A DNA stretch of 64,000 nt from Heliopora coerulea (lineage: Eukaryota; Cnidaria; Anthozoa; Scleralcyonacea; Helioporidae), in assembly GCA_030142905.1 (NCBI GenBank), contig JASJOG010000144.1, forward strand, positions 558,001 to 622,000, given 5' to 3'. Position numbers and translations under genes: made by a program. Under the pieces are notes generated by a model. It saw only the letters and a program-made list of their open reading frames with translations, searched no databases and was not told the origin of the DNA. Below, piece by piece: positions 1 to 14,807 of the stretch (its first letter is position 1; each line of letters begins with the position of its first letter).

Positions 1-2507
1 TCACTCAACATTTGCTGGCAAGTTATTGTCACACACACGGCGCGTTGTGTAACAGTCTATAATTATCCTGGCTTCTAAGACCACGATCGTTCATTTTAAT
101 GTTTACGATTTAGTCGCACGAATCGAGCGTACAGCTGTCAAGGATTGTGCTCTGATGAGGTAATTACGTGCGCCAGCATGAAGACGTCTGTGACAATCTT
201 ATCGAGGTAGCTGTGGCCTTACATGGATTTGGCTTTGCATTAAAATTATCATGAGGAATGTAAGGTTTTCGTAAGCTCAAGTTGAGACCACGGGGTTATG
301 TTTCAACAAACAAATACTCATTTTTAAAAATATTTATACGCTATTGTATTCAACATATGCAACATGAGTGGCCGACCTTAAGCGATTTACTAGGCGAGCC
401 AGAGTAAATCCCATAAAAGTCGGGCGCGAACATTGAACATTATTTATCTAAGTCTGGATACGCACCATTTAATGAGAGACGAAAGAATTGAAGGAAAAGC
501 TAATGCAAAAATCTTGCCGATTTTGCATCCGATATACAACTACTGATTAAACGATAATTTCTTTTGTTTTTTCTTCATGGATTATTAGTGAGTTGGATAA
601 TTTTTTCCTTGCTTTGTGTTGTTTTGCATAGTGACGTATTACTTGGCATAGCTTCCTCCAAGTTAAGTTTTCTGATAATATGGAATATGCTACGTTAGAG
701 ATCAACCTACACAATTCCATAATATGGCCAATACGTGCTGTGCCGTTTTATTAGAACACGTTATGTTTCGCGGCAACGTTATGTTGCTATGGTGTGGTAT
801 GGTATGCTGTACTATCCCATGTTCTATCCTTCACTACGCCCTGCCATAATTCGAATTAATTAAAAGCCTTCCTGGATATCAGGAAAACAAATCTCAAGAA
901 AGTTGTGGATATCAGAATTCCTTGGCAGCGGAGTAATGAAAGCCTAAACAGGTTACACCGCAAAGACCGAATATGTGGGCGATAGTGTACTTCGTAGCAC
1001 TGGATGCAGTTCTTCCAAAGACATGCGAATTAATGTTTTGATCAAGGTATCAGACGAAGATTTGGCACACTGCTTTTCATTCTCTGTTTTAATGAATTAA
1101 AAAGATAACTTAACAGGCGTTCATGATTCATTGCCGTTGCTCCAAATTGCCAACCATCATAAAGCAATCAATCAGCATTTAACGACCTCCTTATTGTCTG
1201 GCCCTTCTCTACAGCAAAACAAACATCTCAATACGCATATCTGTAACCAAGCACCAGTCGAAGATCCATTACATACAAAGAAGCTTAATCAAGAAGTTGT
1301 TCGACGTGAAGATGTATACTCAGTCTGCTGTTGTGGCCATTAGCATATATACTTCTGCAACTTGTCCTTATTTTGTCTGTATATTTTCAAAGACTAATTA
1401 ATCAACCTCGCAGACAGCTACATTCGCAACTAATAAATTTCCAGGGGTCTCTAATTTTAATGAGATCAAAACGATGTCTGATACTTAGAATAATGCCTCG
1501 AATGTTGACAACTGTAAACACTGATACATTGGTCCGCTACAATGAAGATTTCGTTTTTTATAGCCTACAAAATCATGTAAGTTTCAGAGTTATGTTTTCC
1601 TTGCTCAGTAAAAGCACGAATTGTTGTTAAAGATTTCTAGCAAGCCTTTTTAAGCAATTTTGAGATTGATATTAAAGTTGCATATCAATCGCACCAATTG
1701 GTAGCTTGTTCGTTGATCGTTATTTATTGACAAAAACAGCGCAGCTGCCCAAAAGTGATCAACAATTATTTCATTTCTGGATATTTTGGTGGGCAGTTGC
1801 ACGCGAGCTCCACGGGATATAACTTCGTTTTGAAAACTATTATCCCAAAAGTTGGCTTGGTAACATGAAAATAAAATGAACGCTAAACTTCTAAATCTGC
1901 AGCTGGTTGAAATTTTCCTTCAAGAGGTTCCCGAATTACTTAAACAGTGGCTGTTCACTGACACTCGAATACAAAATTCTGCCCCAAATGCAACGTAAAT
2001 TAGATACTCAAGATGAGAAATTGACGCTTCTCTACATAACAACTTTCTTCAACCCCTGTACATTAAAGCTTTCAGTTCTTCGTCACGTGACAATAGACAT
2101 CGGAAATAATAATTACCGTCCACATTCGTGGACTAATGCAATCCGTGAGAAACAAATAGTTCACAGTAGCGGATTAGAATTTGAGCCGAGGAGTGGGGCG
2201 CCACAGCATGCTCCCCTAAAATATTTTTGTATTCTGGGAGCTCTGAAACAGCATTTTCAATGTTTACTAGGATATAACTACACAGAAACTTGCTGTATTT
2301 TGTGTGAGGGGTGCATTTGTTGAAAGGGTGGCAATTCTCTGGCCACGAGGGGGTCGCCCACCGTTCCCGCCCTCCTCCAAGCCTGTCTACTCCACTACGT
2401 GAGAACGATGAACTAGTAGGGAGAGGAAAAGTTTCCCAGTTCCTCACGAGCTTATTTTCCTCGGACAGAGTCAAAAGGTTATTACTCAAAATTTATGTAA
2501 CCTTTCA
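1..2507. other. No recognisable gene
   Basis: AT-rich sequence. Short open frames (up to 138 codons at 1907-2323) show no domain, no splice logic and no codon bias. I see no repeat structure of note. Confidence 0.6.
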
Positions 2508-2510
2508 TTA

Positions 2511-2686
2511 AGGGTCCATTTACATTGTCGATTTTGTGCTTTGCGATTGACATCTTGGAGTATGTGTTAAACTAATGAGAGTATCGAGGACACACTACAA
2601 CGAATCATAAGCTGATATCTTGCTGCATGGACTGTCATGAGTTTATTGCATTCACCAGGATGACAATCGCACGTGTAAACGGCTCT
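2511..2686 (+). mobile_element. MITE copy A, 176 bp, TTA duplication
   Basis: AGGGTCCATTTACA at the left and the complement of TGTAAACGGCTCT at the right are inverted, flanked by TTA (2508-2510 and 2687-2689). A TTA duplication fits a Harbinger-type MITE. The core GCGATTGACATCTTGGAG recurs in copy B. Confidence 0.72.
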
Positions 2687-3229
2687 TTAGAGCGCTCTTC
2701 TTGTATTGGTGGTTTAAAAGTTTTGACAGAAGAATCTTATTAAGCGTTATTGTACGCGGCACCAACACCGCGCCGTTTTGTCTTTTGAAAATCAAGGAAT
2801 GCATAGCAAACCACCAGTTGCTCGCGGTTTTGAGGTAATTTCGCAACGAACTATGTTACCAACGAGGACATCTACTGCCGCCCGCTCTCTTCTACTTTTA
2901 TTGAAAAGTCCAACATTTTACGTGCTCGCAATGAAATTTGATGTAAAACGAAGCGTGCAACTGCAAGTATTTCAGTAAATATTTCAGTAAACTGAAATAT
3001 TGAATCCAGACAGATCAAGCGTAAATTATCATGCACTTTCATTATTAGGTTAGATTAGTTTGTCTGGCAAGTTTTTAAAAGGAACGAGCTACTTCTGAGG
3101 ATTAAGACCGCCCAGAGGAATTTTACACTCGGTCAATTTCCATAATTTCACACATGCTCGAAAATAATCTACACCTTCCACACGATACAAAAATAATCCC
3201 TGAGGGTGCAATTACAACCTCACAAATTG

Positions 3230-3380
3230 AAGCAAGGGAGGAAGGAGGGATGAATGGATGAAAGGAAGGAAGGAAAGAAGGAAAGAAGGAAGGATGGATG
3301 GAAGGAACGAACGAACGAACGAAGGAAGGAAGGAAGGAAGAAACGAACGAACGGAGGGAGGGAGGGAGGGAGGGAGGGAA
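3230..3380. repeat. GGAA/GAAC/GGGA compound microsatellite
   Basis: Purine-only runs of GGAA, GGAT, AACG and GGGA units cover about 150 bp. The serine/proline-rich minus-strand frame here is a by-product. Confidence 0.95.
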
Positions 3381-3392
3381 AAATGACAAGAT

Positions 3393-3437
3393 AAACATAT
3401 TCGGACTAATATGTTTATTATGACTAATATGTTTATC
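3393..3437 (+). repeat. Short tandem repeat GACTAATATGTTTAT
   Basis: GACTAATATGTTTAT occurs at 3405 and 3422, preceded by a partial copy (AACATATTC). It follows the microsatellite directly. Confidence 0.6.
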
Positions 3438-3439
3438 TA

Positions 3440-6400
3440 GTTGTGGGCCAAGAAAATATAACTGCTGTTCTCTGATTGATTTCTGCGCGTTTCAGTGGGT
3501 TGTTATGCCTGCCACATTTTCTAAATTAATGCAACTGCCGGAAACCTTCTTCTACATCATACTTGTGATACTAATCAAAGATGATTATCGTTCTTTGTGA
3601 ACTAAAGATTTGCGTTTAAAGAGAACGCCGCTGAGTATTTCAGGGGTTGCATTCAGCAGACTTAATAAAGGAACCGGATATCCTGTAAGAATTATCCCAA
3701 AGGTCCACCTACACGATACGACATGTCTTTTACGATTCTAACGCTCTTACGTATGCGATGTTGACTAACGAGCAAAGTTCTTAATTACGATTGGCCAGTG
3801 AATGTTGCAATACGTCTTGAAGACCCTTGAGTGAATGGCTATCGACTTTTGAGTGACTCTTGAGTAAGTCGCATACATCAAGACGATCAATCTCATGCGA
3901 CAATTGTTCTGTGTGAATCAGCCTTGACAAAACACCAACTTTCCGGACAAACGTTTTGAGCAAACTACTCCGGACTTCAGTACCTCTTCCAAGATGTTTA
4001 CCACGCTATGGCTGCGTTTGCACACAAATGTTTGCAAGCTTGCCTACAGCATTCCCACTGATACCAAAATGAGTCAGAACGAGCCTTAAATTCTAGGCAC
4101 GCGTGCCAAAACGTGTAAACGGTGTTTCGATCTTTACTGTAACATCAAAAATCTCATTCCATTATTTTAACTAGCTATTCAAAACAATGTGTTCATTCTT
4201 TTATCAACAAGGACGAATAGGATTCACAAGAAAGGCAAATTAACAGAGCAATGTCAGATACACCACCGAAATTAGAGGTGTTTTGTTGCTGACATAAATG
4301 ATACTAGAGAATGGTAACGTGCTAAGTTAAGATTTCCCGGGTGAAAGACGTGTGTCAAATCACTGTGACTGACGCTCCTTGTGTAGTTCGCTTGAGTGGA
4401 CTGAGTCAATTTTTTTGTTCCAGAAGTCTCGCGTGGGCAACGGAAATATTGTGAGCGGGCGGCAACAAAAATCTGTCGGACAATTTTCTGCTTATCGTTT
4501 GTTAATTAGAGTAGTACTAGAATGTGCAGGCTTCTTTTTGACGTGAATAATTTTATTAACCTAAAACGAATAAAATGGACAAAAATGCTAATGATGTGGA
4601 AAGTTATAGGCATAGCTGCTGTAGAACGTAAGAATTAGATATATTGAATATGAAACAACTCTCCTTGTATGCAAACATCTACCTAGCTATACACACACAC
4701 ACAACTGTATACGCTGATCTATGATAAACTACACTTTCAAAATAGACTAACATTGGTGTGATCCACAGTAGCAAATAAATGCATTTTCTGATTGTCTAAA
4801 CTTACGTACAACCGACATGTTCGTTTCGTTTCTTGTTCTTTGCCCGAGTTACACAACTTACAGTTAAACAAAAACCGTACAGATACCAAGACGTATCGCA
4901 TGCGATCTCACTCTGGCTAAGGAACCAAAATAAAACCAAATTTGTTTTGTTTATTCTTTAAAACTTTGCATGTCGAGGTTAGCTAAGTTGAAATATTCAT
5001 GCTACACCGATTGAAATGGATTTATACCCCGGGATTATTCTGAAATACCACTAGAAGCTGGAGCACTGCACATCCTTATAGATGAGAAATAACAAAGAAA
5101 TATCGGAACAGTTCTTGCAGACTCTCGTGATGAATAAAACTCGCATTGTCCCCAGCCAACTCGTGAGCTCAATTCCGAAGATGCAAACTCAAATCCGCCT
5201 CGAGTCGAATGTCCTCAACGAATGGAACGAACGGATCGAAAATTCAAGTCATATTGAGACTACCGCTAAGGCAGCAAGTATGTCCACTAATAAACCACCA
5301 CCTCCTTGCAACCTTGGCTCTCCGTCTGATTCTCGTCAGCTAAACCGTTACAATGTCTCACTGGTCATCAGAAGGTTGCAGGTTGCTTTTCCATCTGGAC
5401 CTCAGAAATATTTCCTGATGACCTGAGCTGAACAAACGTTCGCTATAGCCACGTGTATTAAACTCACTACGTCGAAAGCTAAACATCATTTCTCAAGTCA
5501 ACTAGAAAAGTTCACTTGAGCGGGGTTCGAACTTGCATCTTCGGGTTTCCGGACCGCTGCTCTGAAATATTCTCTTCATATTACCCTGAGGATGATTCTG
5601 AAATATCATGGCTAAACTTTCGCAGAAATGAGTTAAAATGGCCACCATTTGAAAACAAAAATTAAACCCACAGAATTCGAGGAACCGGATAAACGTTTTT
5701 ATTACAACAGCCGATAAAAATTGCTGGACGAACGTCGTTCTTGCAGCCAAATAATTGGCCCATCTTGACCAACTATCTCCTCTACGATTCTAAAAGGAAA
5801 CATGAATTGGCGTGCTTGGCCTCAACCCTGGTCACGACTCATTCTCATGGCAACTGAGCCATAACCCAATCAGCCGTTTGAACTTAAGTTGGATTCGACA
5901 ATCGTCTGTTGTTGCCGCCAAAATCATTCGTTGTGGCCATAACGTAACTAATGAAAACCAATTAAATTTACCGAACCATTTCAGAAGAGCGTAACTAGAC
6001 CGACATCGAATACATGACGAGTAAAGAATGAGTAAACTGTAAAGTCATTTATGGCGTGATTCGTCTTTTAATTTTAATCTATTCAATTGAAAACATACTT
6101 AGTTTCTTCAAATAACCCAACTTAAAACATTTTCATCATTTATCGGTGTATGTATAAGCCACAATCTTCTAGCAACGGACTGGCCAAGCAGTTTAGTTGG
6201 ACCGAGTGCTGCGTTAGTATGTCCGGGTGGCATCGACTTCGCTACAGCTCAGTCACCTAAAGAAAATTTTTTTTTCCCTTCATCTCAAAACCCACCAGAA
6301 TTTTTCTTCTCTGATATCTACTTTCGACTGTGAATCTAATATAAATAAGGAATCCCACTTTACCTTACTTTCATTATCCCCCATTAGTACATAAAACAAA

Positions 6401-9330
6401 CAGGTGCAATGATTCCAGCAATAGACTTTCAAGCGCTTCAGCACTTCTTTTCCATCAATTCATTTTTAGGCTACCGTGTTCATCCCTAACGCAAGTTTAA
6501 ATGCCTCGTCGCTCTGTGGAATTATATCTTCTTCAGCTTGCAACGGCACACAGACGTCTTTCGGCAATTCAGTAATGAGAGGGTTTGACAGGAAGCTTTT
6601 AATTCAACCCAGCTACCAAATGGGGGTAGCGACCACCTGAGGAACGTCGAGCTCTGTTAGGGGGTCGCAAGTGTCCTTTAATTTACAAAATCTTAAAAGC
6701 ACAGCCAGCCGACAATTTAAAGAATTACTGGGGCAATATACAAACTCATTGTAAACATTTTCAAAACCCAAAACACGAGTCAAACCCCAGACACAGAGTT
6801 TAATGGTAATGATTTGACTTTATTACCAAGTCATCGTAATTCAAGCAACTCAAAGCGAGTACAGAGCAAACACTTTTCTTCTAATACAGAATTAATGTTA
6901 TTCTTCAACATCTTTAGACTGTTCAGCTATCGATATCCCTTTGCTACTTCAAATAAATCGCATTCTTTTCTAATGATGTCATCCTTCCTTATAACTATAA
7001 AGATTGTGGATATTTTATACTTTGTGCAGTTCGTCTGTCGTTTGACTTCGCAACATGATCATTTATCTTTGTGCTTTGTTTTAACTTATTTTAAATTTTT
7101 AATTTATTTACTTTCGGTTGGTATTTTCTCTCATAATTCTTACTCTTTCTTGTTTTACTTTTCATAAACGATTGAGGTACGAATTTAATAAAACTTCACC
7201 AACCATCTTTAAAAATTGTTCATAAACCTGAATTTGTATTCACCATTCAAGCTTAGTTGGAATAAACATGTTCCTTCTATTACTTCTTTCGTGTATTTCG
7301 AATAAGCGCGTTCTTTCCCGTCGAACAAGCACGTTGTTATCACGAATCATATCATACACCTTGTTAAGTATCACATCACATCCCAACGTACATCCAGCTA
7401 TATATCTTAACATTTACTATCACATATCCGATCATTTATCATTTCATTGCTCATATCTATCATATCTTATGATATATATTTTAATTGTCACATCACATTA
7501 ACACGTAATATTACTGAAACGCGTCCATATTTTGTTTGTTAAATTGAAAATTTTTCTAAAATAACTCTCACCTTTGGAGGCCGAACGTTGTTACTTAACA
7601 ATTAAATTAATACTCCAAGAGACAGAATAAAACTTACACAATCTTTGTCACTGAAGACGACTTATCAGGGAGGTTTCTAGGCTTTCCCAGTGTTTTTAGG
7701 ACAGGGCGTCTATGTGGGGAGGGGCGTATGGGAAGGATGTCTGCAGGGATATGGACTCCATTCTGGCCCAGATATTCTTTGTACTTCTGTTCAGCTCACC
7801 GTGTGCCCATTTTGCAAAGTAACTGAGAAGGAAAATCGAGATGTGGTGGAGCACTGTGCAAGAGGGTGAAGAAGAAACGTTAATCGCTTTGAAAGGCAAT
7901 CGATGAACGCTTCAACATAAACCCGCTGTTTCATGACTGAAAGTAATATTAGTAACGGTATACTCAGAAACGGCGGGTCAGTTACCACAAACGTTTTTTC
8001 CAACGTCAAAAGTGTACTTGTACTCTTCCTGTTTAAACAAAATAATCAGGGTACCATTCCAATTAAAACTAAATAGGAATGTATTCTTACTTGCCTTCAC
8101 GTTAAGGTTGGCGGATTAACTGAAACTATGACTGAAAACATACCAGTTGAGGCAATTACCATAATTTACCGAAGTTTAAAAATGTTCTACCTATGCTGTA
8201 AGCGCGAATTTAGCCGCTAAAATAAGTTTCAGTGAACTATTTATACTTTAATACAAATTGTATCACCCGTAGATTTTCGCCGTGTAGCATGGAATAGCCA
8301 TGGAACAGTTTCGTATTTCGTAAGAAAGGTCGTCGAGACGATGGCAAAGCGGCCGCCACTCTTTAGCCAGTTATTCGCGCACAAAGTAATAGTTGACTCC
8401 TTGTATTATTTGTAAAGTAGTTACTTTAAAAGTAGCAGTTTTTAACCCCACGACTCCTAAGAACAACTTTCGCCAACTTCACAGAATTTTTTTTTTTCTT
8501 GCTAATGGGAGACTGTCGAATATTTAGTAAATGCTGTTTGGTTGGTTGTGGAGTGGTCGGGACTATTGCTGGATTACCTTGTTGTTAGACTTTGAACTTT
8601 GGACCAAAGCACAATGTGAGGTGGAGTTTCCGGGCGACGCCAAAAAAGAAAAAATCTTGTAACGTTAGAGACGAGTTGTGATTAAACGTTCCACATTTAT
8701 TGAAAGATACAGTCTCCATTTGTGTTTGGAACCGGCCGAAGCACAACTACCTTGGTGCGCCAGGTAGAAAAGTGCAATAGAGACTATTTCATCTTGTACA
8801 GAGGAAAACTCCAGCAGAATTCAAAGGGTTAACAATTGAGGAAAAAAGACATCATGATAATCAACAAACTGCTAAAGACACCACTACAGAAACTCCGAAC
8901 TTCCATTTCCATGCATAAATATAAACCATACTCGTGGAACAATCAAACGTCAATTACAAAACATCTTGTAAAGAACGCGGTGCGAACAACACTGCAGAAG
9001 CGGAAAGATGTTAAAAACTGAGAGAAAAGGACACACCACAAACGTCAAGTGTAACAAGAAGGGATTGAATGTTGCTAAACCACGCGTCAACCTGTGATCA
9101 GGTAGTAGACTTTGACGATGAACCCATGAACATGTACTAGACAACGAGAATTACTCGTCTGGGAGAACTTAGGAATCTTGGCACAGAGCCCAGGCAAACG
9201 ACCACAACTGAGACAACAGTAGGAAACCTTCAAGGGCAACACGTTATTTGTTTTTAAAAATACGCACCATCATATTTTTAATTCCTACGTTACCAGTGAC
9301 ACCGCGTCAATCATGTTTATATATAACCAG
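3440..9330. other. No recognisable gene; one tRNA-like scrap
   Basis: The longest frames (114 codons at 5082-5426; 117 at 6814-7167, the latter in a T-rich tract) match nothing I know. A (CA)n run of about 7 units lies at 4690. Otherwise I see nothing structured. Confidence 0.55.
5516..5565 (-). repeat. tRNA-like SINE scrap, minus strand
   Basis: The minus strand reads GAGCAGCGGTCCGGAAACCC, then GCAAGTTCGAACCCCGCTC with a consensus B box (GTTCGAACC). Spacing from the A-box-like part is too short for a tRNA gene. Confidence 0.45.
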
Positions 9331-9361
9331 TGTTTTTTGGGGTTTTTTTGGGGGGGGGGTT
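9331..9361. repeat. T/G homopolymer runs
   Basis: TTTTTTGGGG, TTTTTTT and a run of ten G in 30 bp. Confidence 0.8.
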
Positions 9362-10025
9362 TCGAACGGGACTGTTGCTTCTTGTACAAGTTAATAGATT
9401 TTCCATTCATCACCTAACCGTCTAAACAGCATACCGGATGGCCGAACTAATTAGTTTTTGTCAGAACGCGTTTCATCTAATTTTTTTTTTTTTTTATCAG
9501 TGAGCTGGATTGCGGGTCTGCTCTTTACTAATTTGGATTTTGTTAGGACTTTCTGACTTGCTTGGGGGAGGTAAGTGTCAGACACTAGAGGACGATTTAT
9601 CTGATTCTGAAATGGTGACAAAAAAACAACGTTCTGAAGGCCCACCAAGTCCAAATGCGGAGCAAGACTGATAAATTGATTTACGAGCTGATTACACAGA
9701 AAATGCCAGTCCAGATAAATGAAGAATTTCCTCTGAAAATCATCTTTCGATTAGCTGACGAACACTTCAGTCCACGCTGAGTTTCTGTAATTTCAGTCCG
9801 ATTAACTGGGGTGAAATTCCTCCAAGTAAACAGCTTCCCTACTGTCATTTATAAGCAATAAAAAAGCTCGTTGTGGGTGTTTGACCACAATAACAAAACA
9901 CTTCAAAGTAATACATCTCTTGGGGGTGCGCCTCTTGAAATAAATTTGCTTTCTCATGTCACACAATAAATTAGTTTTTGGTACATAACGCGCCATAAAG
10001 ATATACTCAATACTGAGGCATTTTA

Positions 10026-10085
10026 ATAATGCGGTTTAGGGGATAAACGTGCGTCCTAAACTTGTAAATTCGACTCCCACTGACG
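10026..10085 (+). repeat. tRNA-like SINE scrap
   Basis: GCGGTTTAGGGGATAAACGT resembles a D-arm; TTGTAAATTCGACTCCCACT resembles a T-arm with B box. Acceptor stems are missing. Confidence 0.45.
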
Positions 10086-10366
10086 GGAAGGTTGAATTTT
10101 CTGCAGAATTACGGATCACGTCAGCTTCATTTTACATGTGTACAAATGACGTCATAATACCTTCGTTACATAAAATCTTCGTTACTTTGTAAAGCAAGTA
10201 GAACATAGCTTATACGTCTCTGGGCTATATCAGAAATACGAACAACGCGAACATAATCAACTTCAAGATGACAATTTGAAACACAATTGTGTTTGTCATG
10301 AATAAGAGGCGATTTACAATGGAATCATGAGAAAACGTAAGATCACACAAATATATACCTGTGCCA

Positions 10367-10425
10367 GCTGTGATTTTCATTCATCTTTACCAGCTGACAA
10401 TGTTGACAGAAAATCACAGCTGTCA
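10367..10425. repeat. 14-bp inverted repeat
   Basis: CAGCTGTGATTTTC and GAAAATCACAGCTG are exact complements about 30 bp apart. Role unknown. Confidence 0.4.
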
Positions 10426-11296
10426 AAGTTGACCAAGTCCGATACTGTAATGGGCAAGAAAAGATGCACTCAGCACAGCGTAAATACTTAACAGACACAA
10501 CCAGACTTTCCCGGAATAGCACCGTCTGGTGGATAAAAAGTTCGGTTGTTTAAAGCATGGATGGCACTGCTCTCGCGGCCAGGCCTTGTCCGTCGGGTAT
10601 GCCATCCGGATTTCGTACAACCGGCAGGAGAACGTTACAAACCATATCTAAGCGTACTACTGAAATATTGAAATTCCGATTGAAATATTGCGCACTGCTG
10701 TTAAAAATCTATTATTGAGAATGAGCCTTTAATTTGCGGATTCCCCTTCAGTCTCAGATATATGTGTTAAATTAGCGCTAGCGTAGCCCACGAAAGCATT
10801 CTGAGCGCTCGTTTCAAAGTGCAATCGAAAGCTAGTTACAAACTACCAGGAGGTTCATGTCACTAGTTCCTCCTTCAAGCAATTTTCGATAGAGTTTTAC
10901 CTTAAACGATTTTCGCATACGATTATTCGCCCAGGCGTATGCAATCACCCCATAAGACGGAATTCCTGCTTACCATTGGCTGGGAAACGTTGCAATATTT
11001 CCTGAGGTCTCTTTTCAGTGTATCGTATAAGTCAGGACAAACATCCGTCTGCAATAGTCGTGCCGTGTAACTCAGTTCTTACATACCTTCCTTCAGTTCG
11101 CTTGCTTCAAATAGCACATCCGGAATCCAAGGGCTATCTGATTAAATATTCCACTTCTCCTCAGATTGCAATTATTTCCTTTATGCCAGTATTCTGCTTT
11201 ATTCTGATTCACATTCAACTAAATAAGGTAAAACGCTCATCAGAAACCCGCTTTTTTTTTCGTACGACTCCCACAACTGAAACATTCATATCAATC

Positions 11297-11343
<47 letters not shown>
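11297..11343. repeat. (TA)n microsatellite
   Basis: About 22 TA units. It supplies the run of alternating Tyr/Ile in a chance open frame. Confidence 0.95.
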
Positions 11344-11346
<3 letters not shown>

Positions 11347-12422
11347 GTTTGACAGCGATCATGGGGTTCCCTTCTGGCTAAGTAAGATACCGGTATATCC
11401 GGCAAAACCTTTCAGCCCACCAACCGAACGAGCAATAATCCTATTTCAGATGCAAATTCGGCAAAGAAAAACAATTAACCACCGTAATTACCAACAAACC
11501 GAACTGTTTACCTTTTATAAAATAAGTGTTGAAACAAATGCGAACTTTTTCTCCAGGCGCATTGCCTTGTAAGGAGTGTTTATAATTTCAGAAGAACAGC
11601 CGAAACTATCAGCTCACCAAGAAAGAGGAAACGGTGCAGCCAGGATGGGACCTTTGTAAGTGGCTGGGATGTTTACTTCCTCTATGGTTTATATTTACGT
11701 TAGAGAATTAAAATCTCGCTATAATGGAACCCACCGGATATCGGTAAAGGTGGCAAGAAGGAATGGGGTTTATCGTGGAGATAAGCCGCTGGGAATTTCA
11801 TCGAGTTATAGTCCGACACCTCGCACAACGTTAATAGAGCTTTGTTATGGAAAACCGTGTCCTGATTAGGCGGTTTGCGTGAACGCCACTTTTATGTCGG
11901 TTGATTGCCTCAGACACAGAGCATTGTCCATGTTAATATTACCACCAAATTTATGACAATTAATAAAGCAAAAACGAAACCCGCTTTGACGGCAAATCGA
12001 AAGCTGAAAAAGCAAGCGGAGCTCGAAAGGTAGTTGGACCAAAGCACATACACACCACCTAACCTCATGACAATACGTCTGCAGAATGTTTGACTTGTCG
12101 GAATCAAGATGCATAGCCAGTGGTCGTACCGTACCGTGATTTAAAATTGCACGAGGAAATTATTGAAGGTTTGCGTGCGATTTTAGTGCGGTGTTTTCTC
12201 GAATTTTGCAATAATTCAATAATGCTTTTATTGCATCCCCAGATTTACTTTTTGTTGTTTTTATCAAACCTTTGCAAGAAATGTAAGGGACGTTACTGAA
12301 CTTCGCTTTCTCATGAGATCAAATCGAAAGTAAGTTTTATAGAACACCGAGCACCTCCTGTCAGCTTTACTTTAAGAAAACATCACAGTGGACAAAGGAG
12401 AATAAAAAACCCTGCAGAGCAG

Positions 12423-12598
12423 GCGACTGGTAACCTTGCGAGCAGAAACTTCAAAGTCGTCAACAACAACACTTTTAAATTTGAAAGTAAAAAAAGGTAA
12501 ATCAAGACCAAGCGACTAGTAACCTTGCGAGCAGAAACTTCAAAACCGTCAACTATGACACTTAAATTTGAAAGTAAAAAAAAGGTAAATCAAGATAA
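12423..12598 (+). repeat. 89-bp tandem duplication
   Basis: GCGACTGGTAACCTTGCGAG starts at 12423 and recurs with one change at 12512; both units continue CAGAAACTTCAAA and end in AGGTAAATCAAGA. A few substitutions and small gaps separate them. Confidence 0.85.
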
Positions 12599-12599
12599 A

Positions 12600-14727
12600 C
12601 TGCTTCAAATTGCATCAGAAAACGGCGGGTTAATAGATACGAGCATTTTGCTAAGCACTCCATTTTACATCCAATCTTCCTATAATTGGCTCCCCGACTC
12701 AAGTACGTAGGTCAGTCTAGGCCCTTCTCGGAAATTAAACATAATTACGGCGGACACTTGAAGTGATGTCATACATGGTTTTCTAATACCAACCATCCTC
12801 AAAACGTTGACGTTTATAAAATTTTACTAACGATACTCCGCATATCGTACTTTACACGCGTGATTTTTTGAGAAAGATTTATTGCGTTGATAATCGTCCT
12901 TAAACATCCCTTCGTGCTCAATTTCAAAAACGGAGAATATGTCGTCGATGAATTTCTACAACCCGAGCATCTTTCAAATATAATTAACCCACGAGCCGTT
13001 TCGCACTAACAATGAACCATTGTGTCAATCAAAACGATGGTTTTTTGAGAGATGATGGTGTGAGATAAATCCGTTGGGGAAAAAGAATGAGCCTTGTGGA
13101 CTATAAACGTTGCTTCAGATTTATACAAATATCGAGGCCCGTTTAAGCTGTAAATTCTATTGCTTTATTGGTCGCGGACTTCAGGCAGTGGAGACAGTGC
13201 GAGGGCATGTAAGGGATCTTAAAACCAATGAACGACACATCGAATTTATTGTGTAGAAACATCAACTCATCACATACTTACCAGCAACTATAGACGTACT
13301 CAAAAATTAATTGGAAAACCACTATCTTTCCTCAACAGCTTCCCTTTCCTCAAGTTTGTAATTAAGTGTGCCACGAGTGATTTAGGCCAGGTTCAGACAC
13401 CGAACAGTTTATGAAGATAAGCAATTGTGAGCCTAAGATTTTGTTTAAGATCATTTGCATAAGGTGCGGCTCGTGAAAAGCGCGGCAACTGAACTTGGTC
13501 TAAGACGCAAAGAGATCCTTAATACGTTTCTTGTTAGGACGTTTGGGGCCGTAACTCAATCAAGCCGCTTTGACATAATTACGTCAGGTAATGAACACCC
13601 ACGTGTTGGCCAACCGCTTGAAGGTTTAGAAGCACGAACGCCATACATCAAGTATTTCTTATACCCCCCTTGGTGAAATAAAACCCTTACATTTTAACAG
13701 AAAATAATTCCCGCGTCTTTCGAAGGGAAGCTACAATTACCTGTAGATTTCCGTCCAAACTGGTTCTTGCAGAAATTTGTTTTCCGAAGAAAATTACTCC
13801 TCTTTTTCGTTGTCGTTTAAAGAGCTGTGTCGCTGGGTATTCAAATTGTTGCGTGTGTTTATCTTTTCAAATGGTTTAAGACTTGCTAAAATGTTTCTTT
13901 GACAAAATGGCCTATTATGTTGGTCACACGCTAACACGCAGGTTGAAGTGCTTTTGAAATTCTCTCGCCACGATTTGTACGTTCCACTGGACTGTGTCAC
14001 GGATATTGACCAGAAACTTATACTCTAAGGCTTTCGGTTCTATAATATTGTTTGCAAAACCAAACGAGACAGCGTCGGCACAGTGTAATGACAAGAAACT
14101 AAGAGAGACTAAATTTAATGGGTATATCAAAGGTGGGTTTATTTGTCCGCCTTTGTTTGCCTTCATATGCGAACAGCTGTTCGTTGCGTGCACAATAACA
14201 GCAGCACTGCATTCGCTTTCTTTTGAAGTCACGAGAAGTACAAAATTGTCGACCATTTCGACCCATTAGTTGATATCTTCTTTGCTACTTTTGTGCTTAA
14301 GTCAACAGTTGTCATGTTCACTTAAATTGTTTATGTAATTTGAAAAACTACATGATGGACGAAATGTTAATTAAGTCGCGACTGTCATGTATTAAAGTCA
14401 GTGCCGCAAGATGGCCTCGAAACAAACTGACGATAATTACAGAGCATGTAAAAACAAACGTAGTAGAGAATACTAATCATTTTACCGCAGGATCGCGGCT
14501 TTAGTTTTTTTATGCGCACTGTAGAAGACAGATTTTCACGAGTTTTTTATCTGTTGATTATATTTACTGTTCGGGAAGGATGAAGAAAGGTAATTTAGAC
14601 AAGAATGAGGGGAGGGTTAGACGGTGAAATCTTCGGGAGCCAAACGCCCAAACCTCGCATTAATAACTCGTAGTCTTTAGGATAATTCGGGTCATAGTCA
14701 AAAGGACGACATCTGCCATTGAAACAT
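12600..14727. other. No recognisable gene
   Basis: Short frames on both strands overlap one another (13924-14269) and show no domain. Confidence 0.55.
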
Positions 14728-14807
14728 TAAGACAAAACAGATTCCGAAAAATAACATCTTGTGAACTCAAAATTCAAGTTAGATTAAGGCAAAAGTGAGA
14801 CGGTAAC

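Noticed and set aside
3123..3398. Minus-strand Ser/Pro/Phe-rich frame
   Set aside because: It is the translation of a GGAA/GGGA microsatellite.
11018..11572. 184-codon open frame
   Set aside because: It runs through the (TA)n tract, giving alternating Tyr/Ile, and has no domain on either side.
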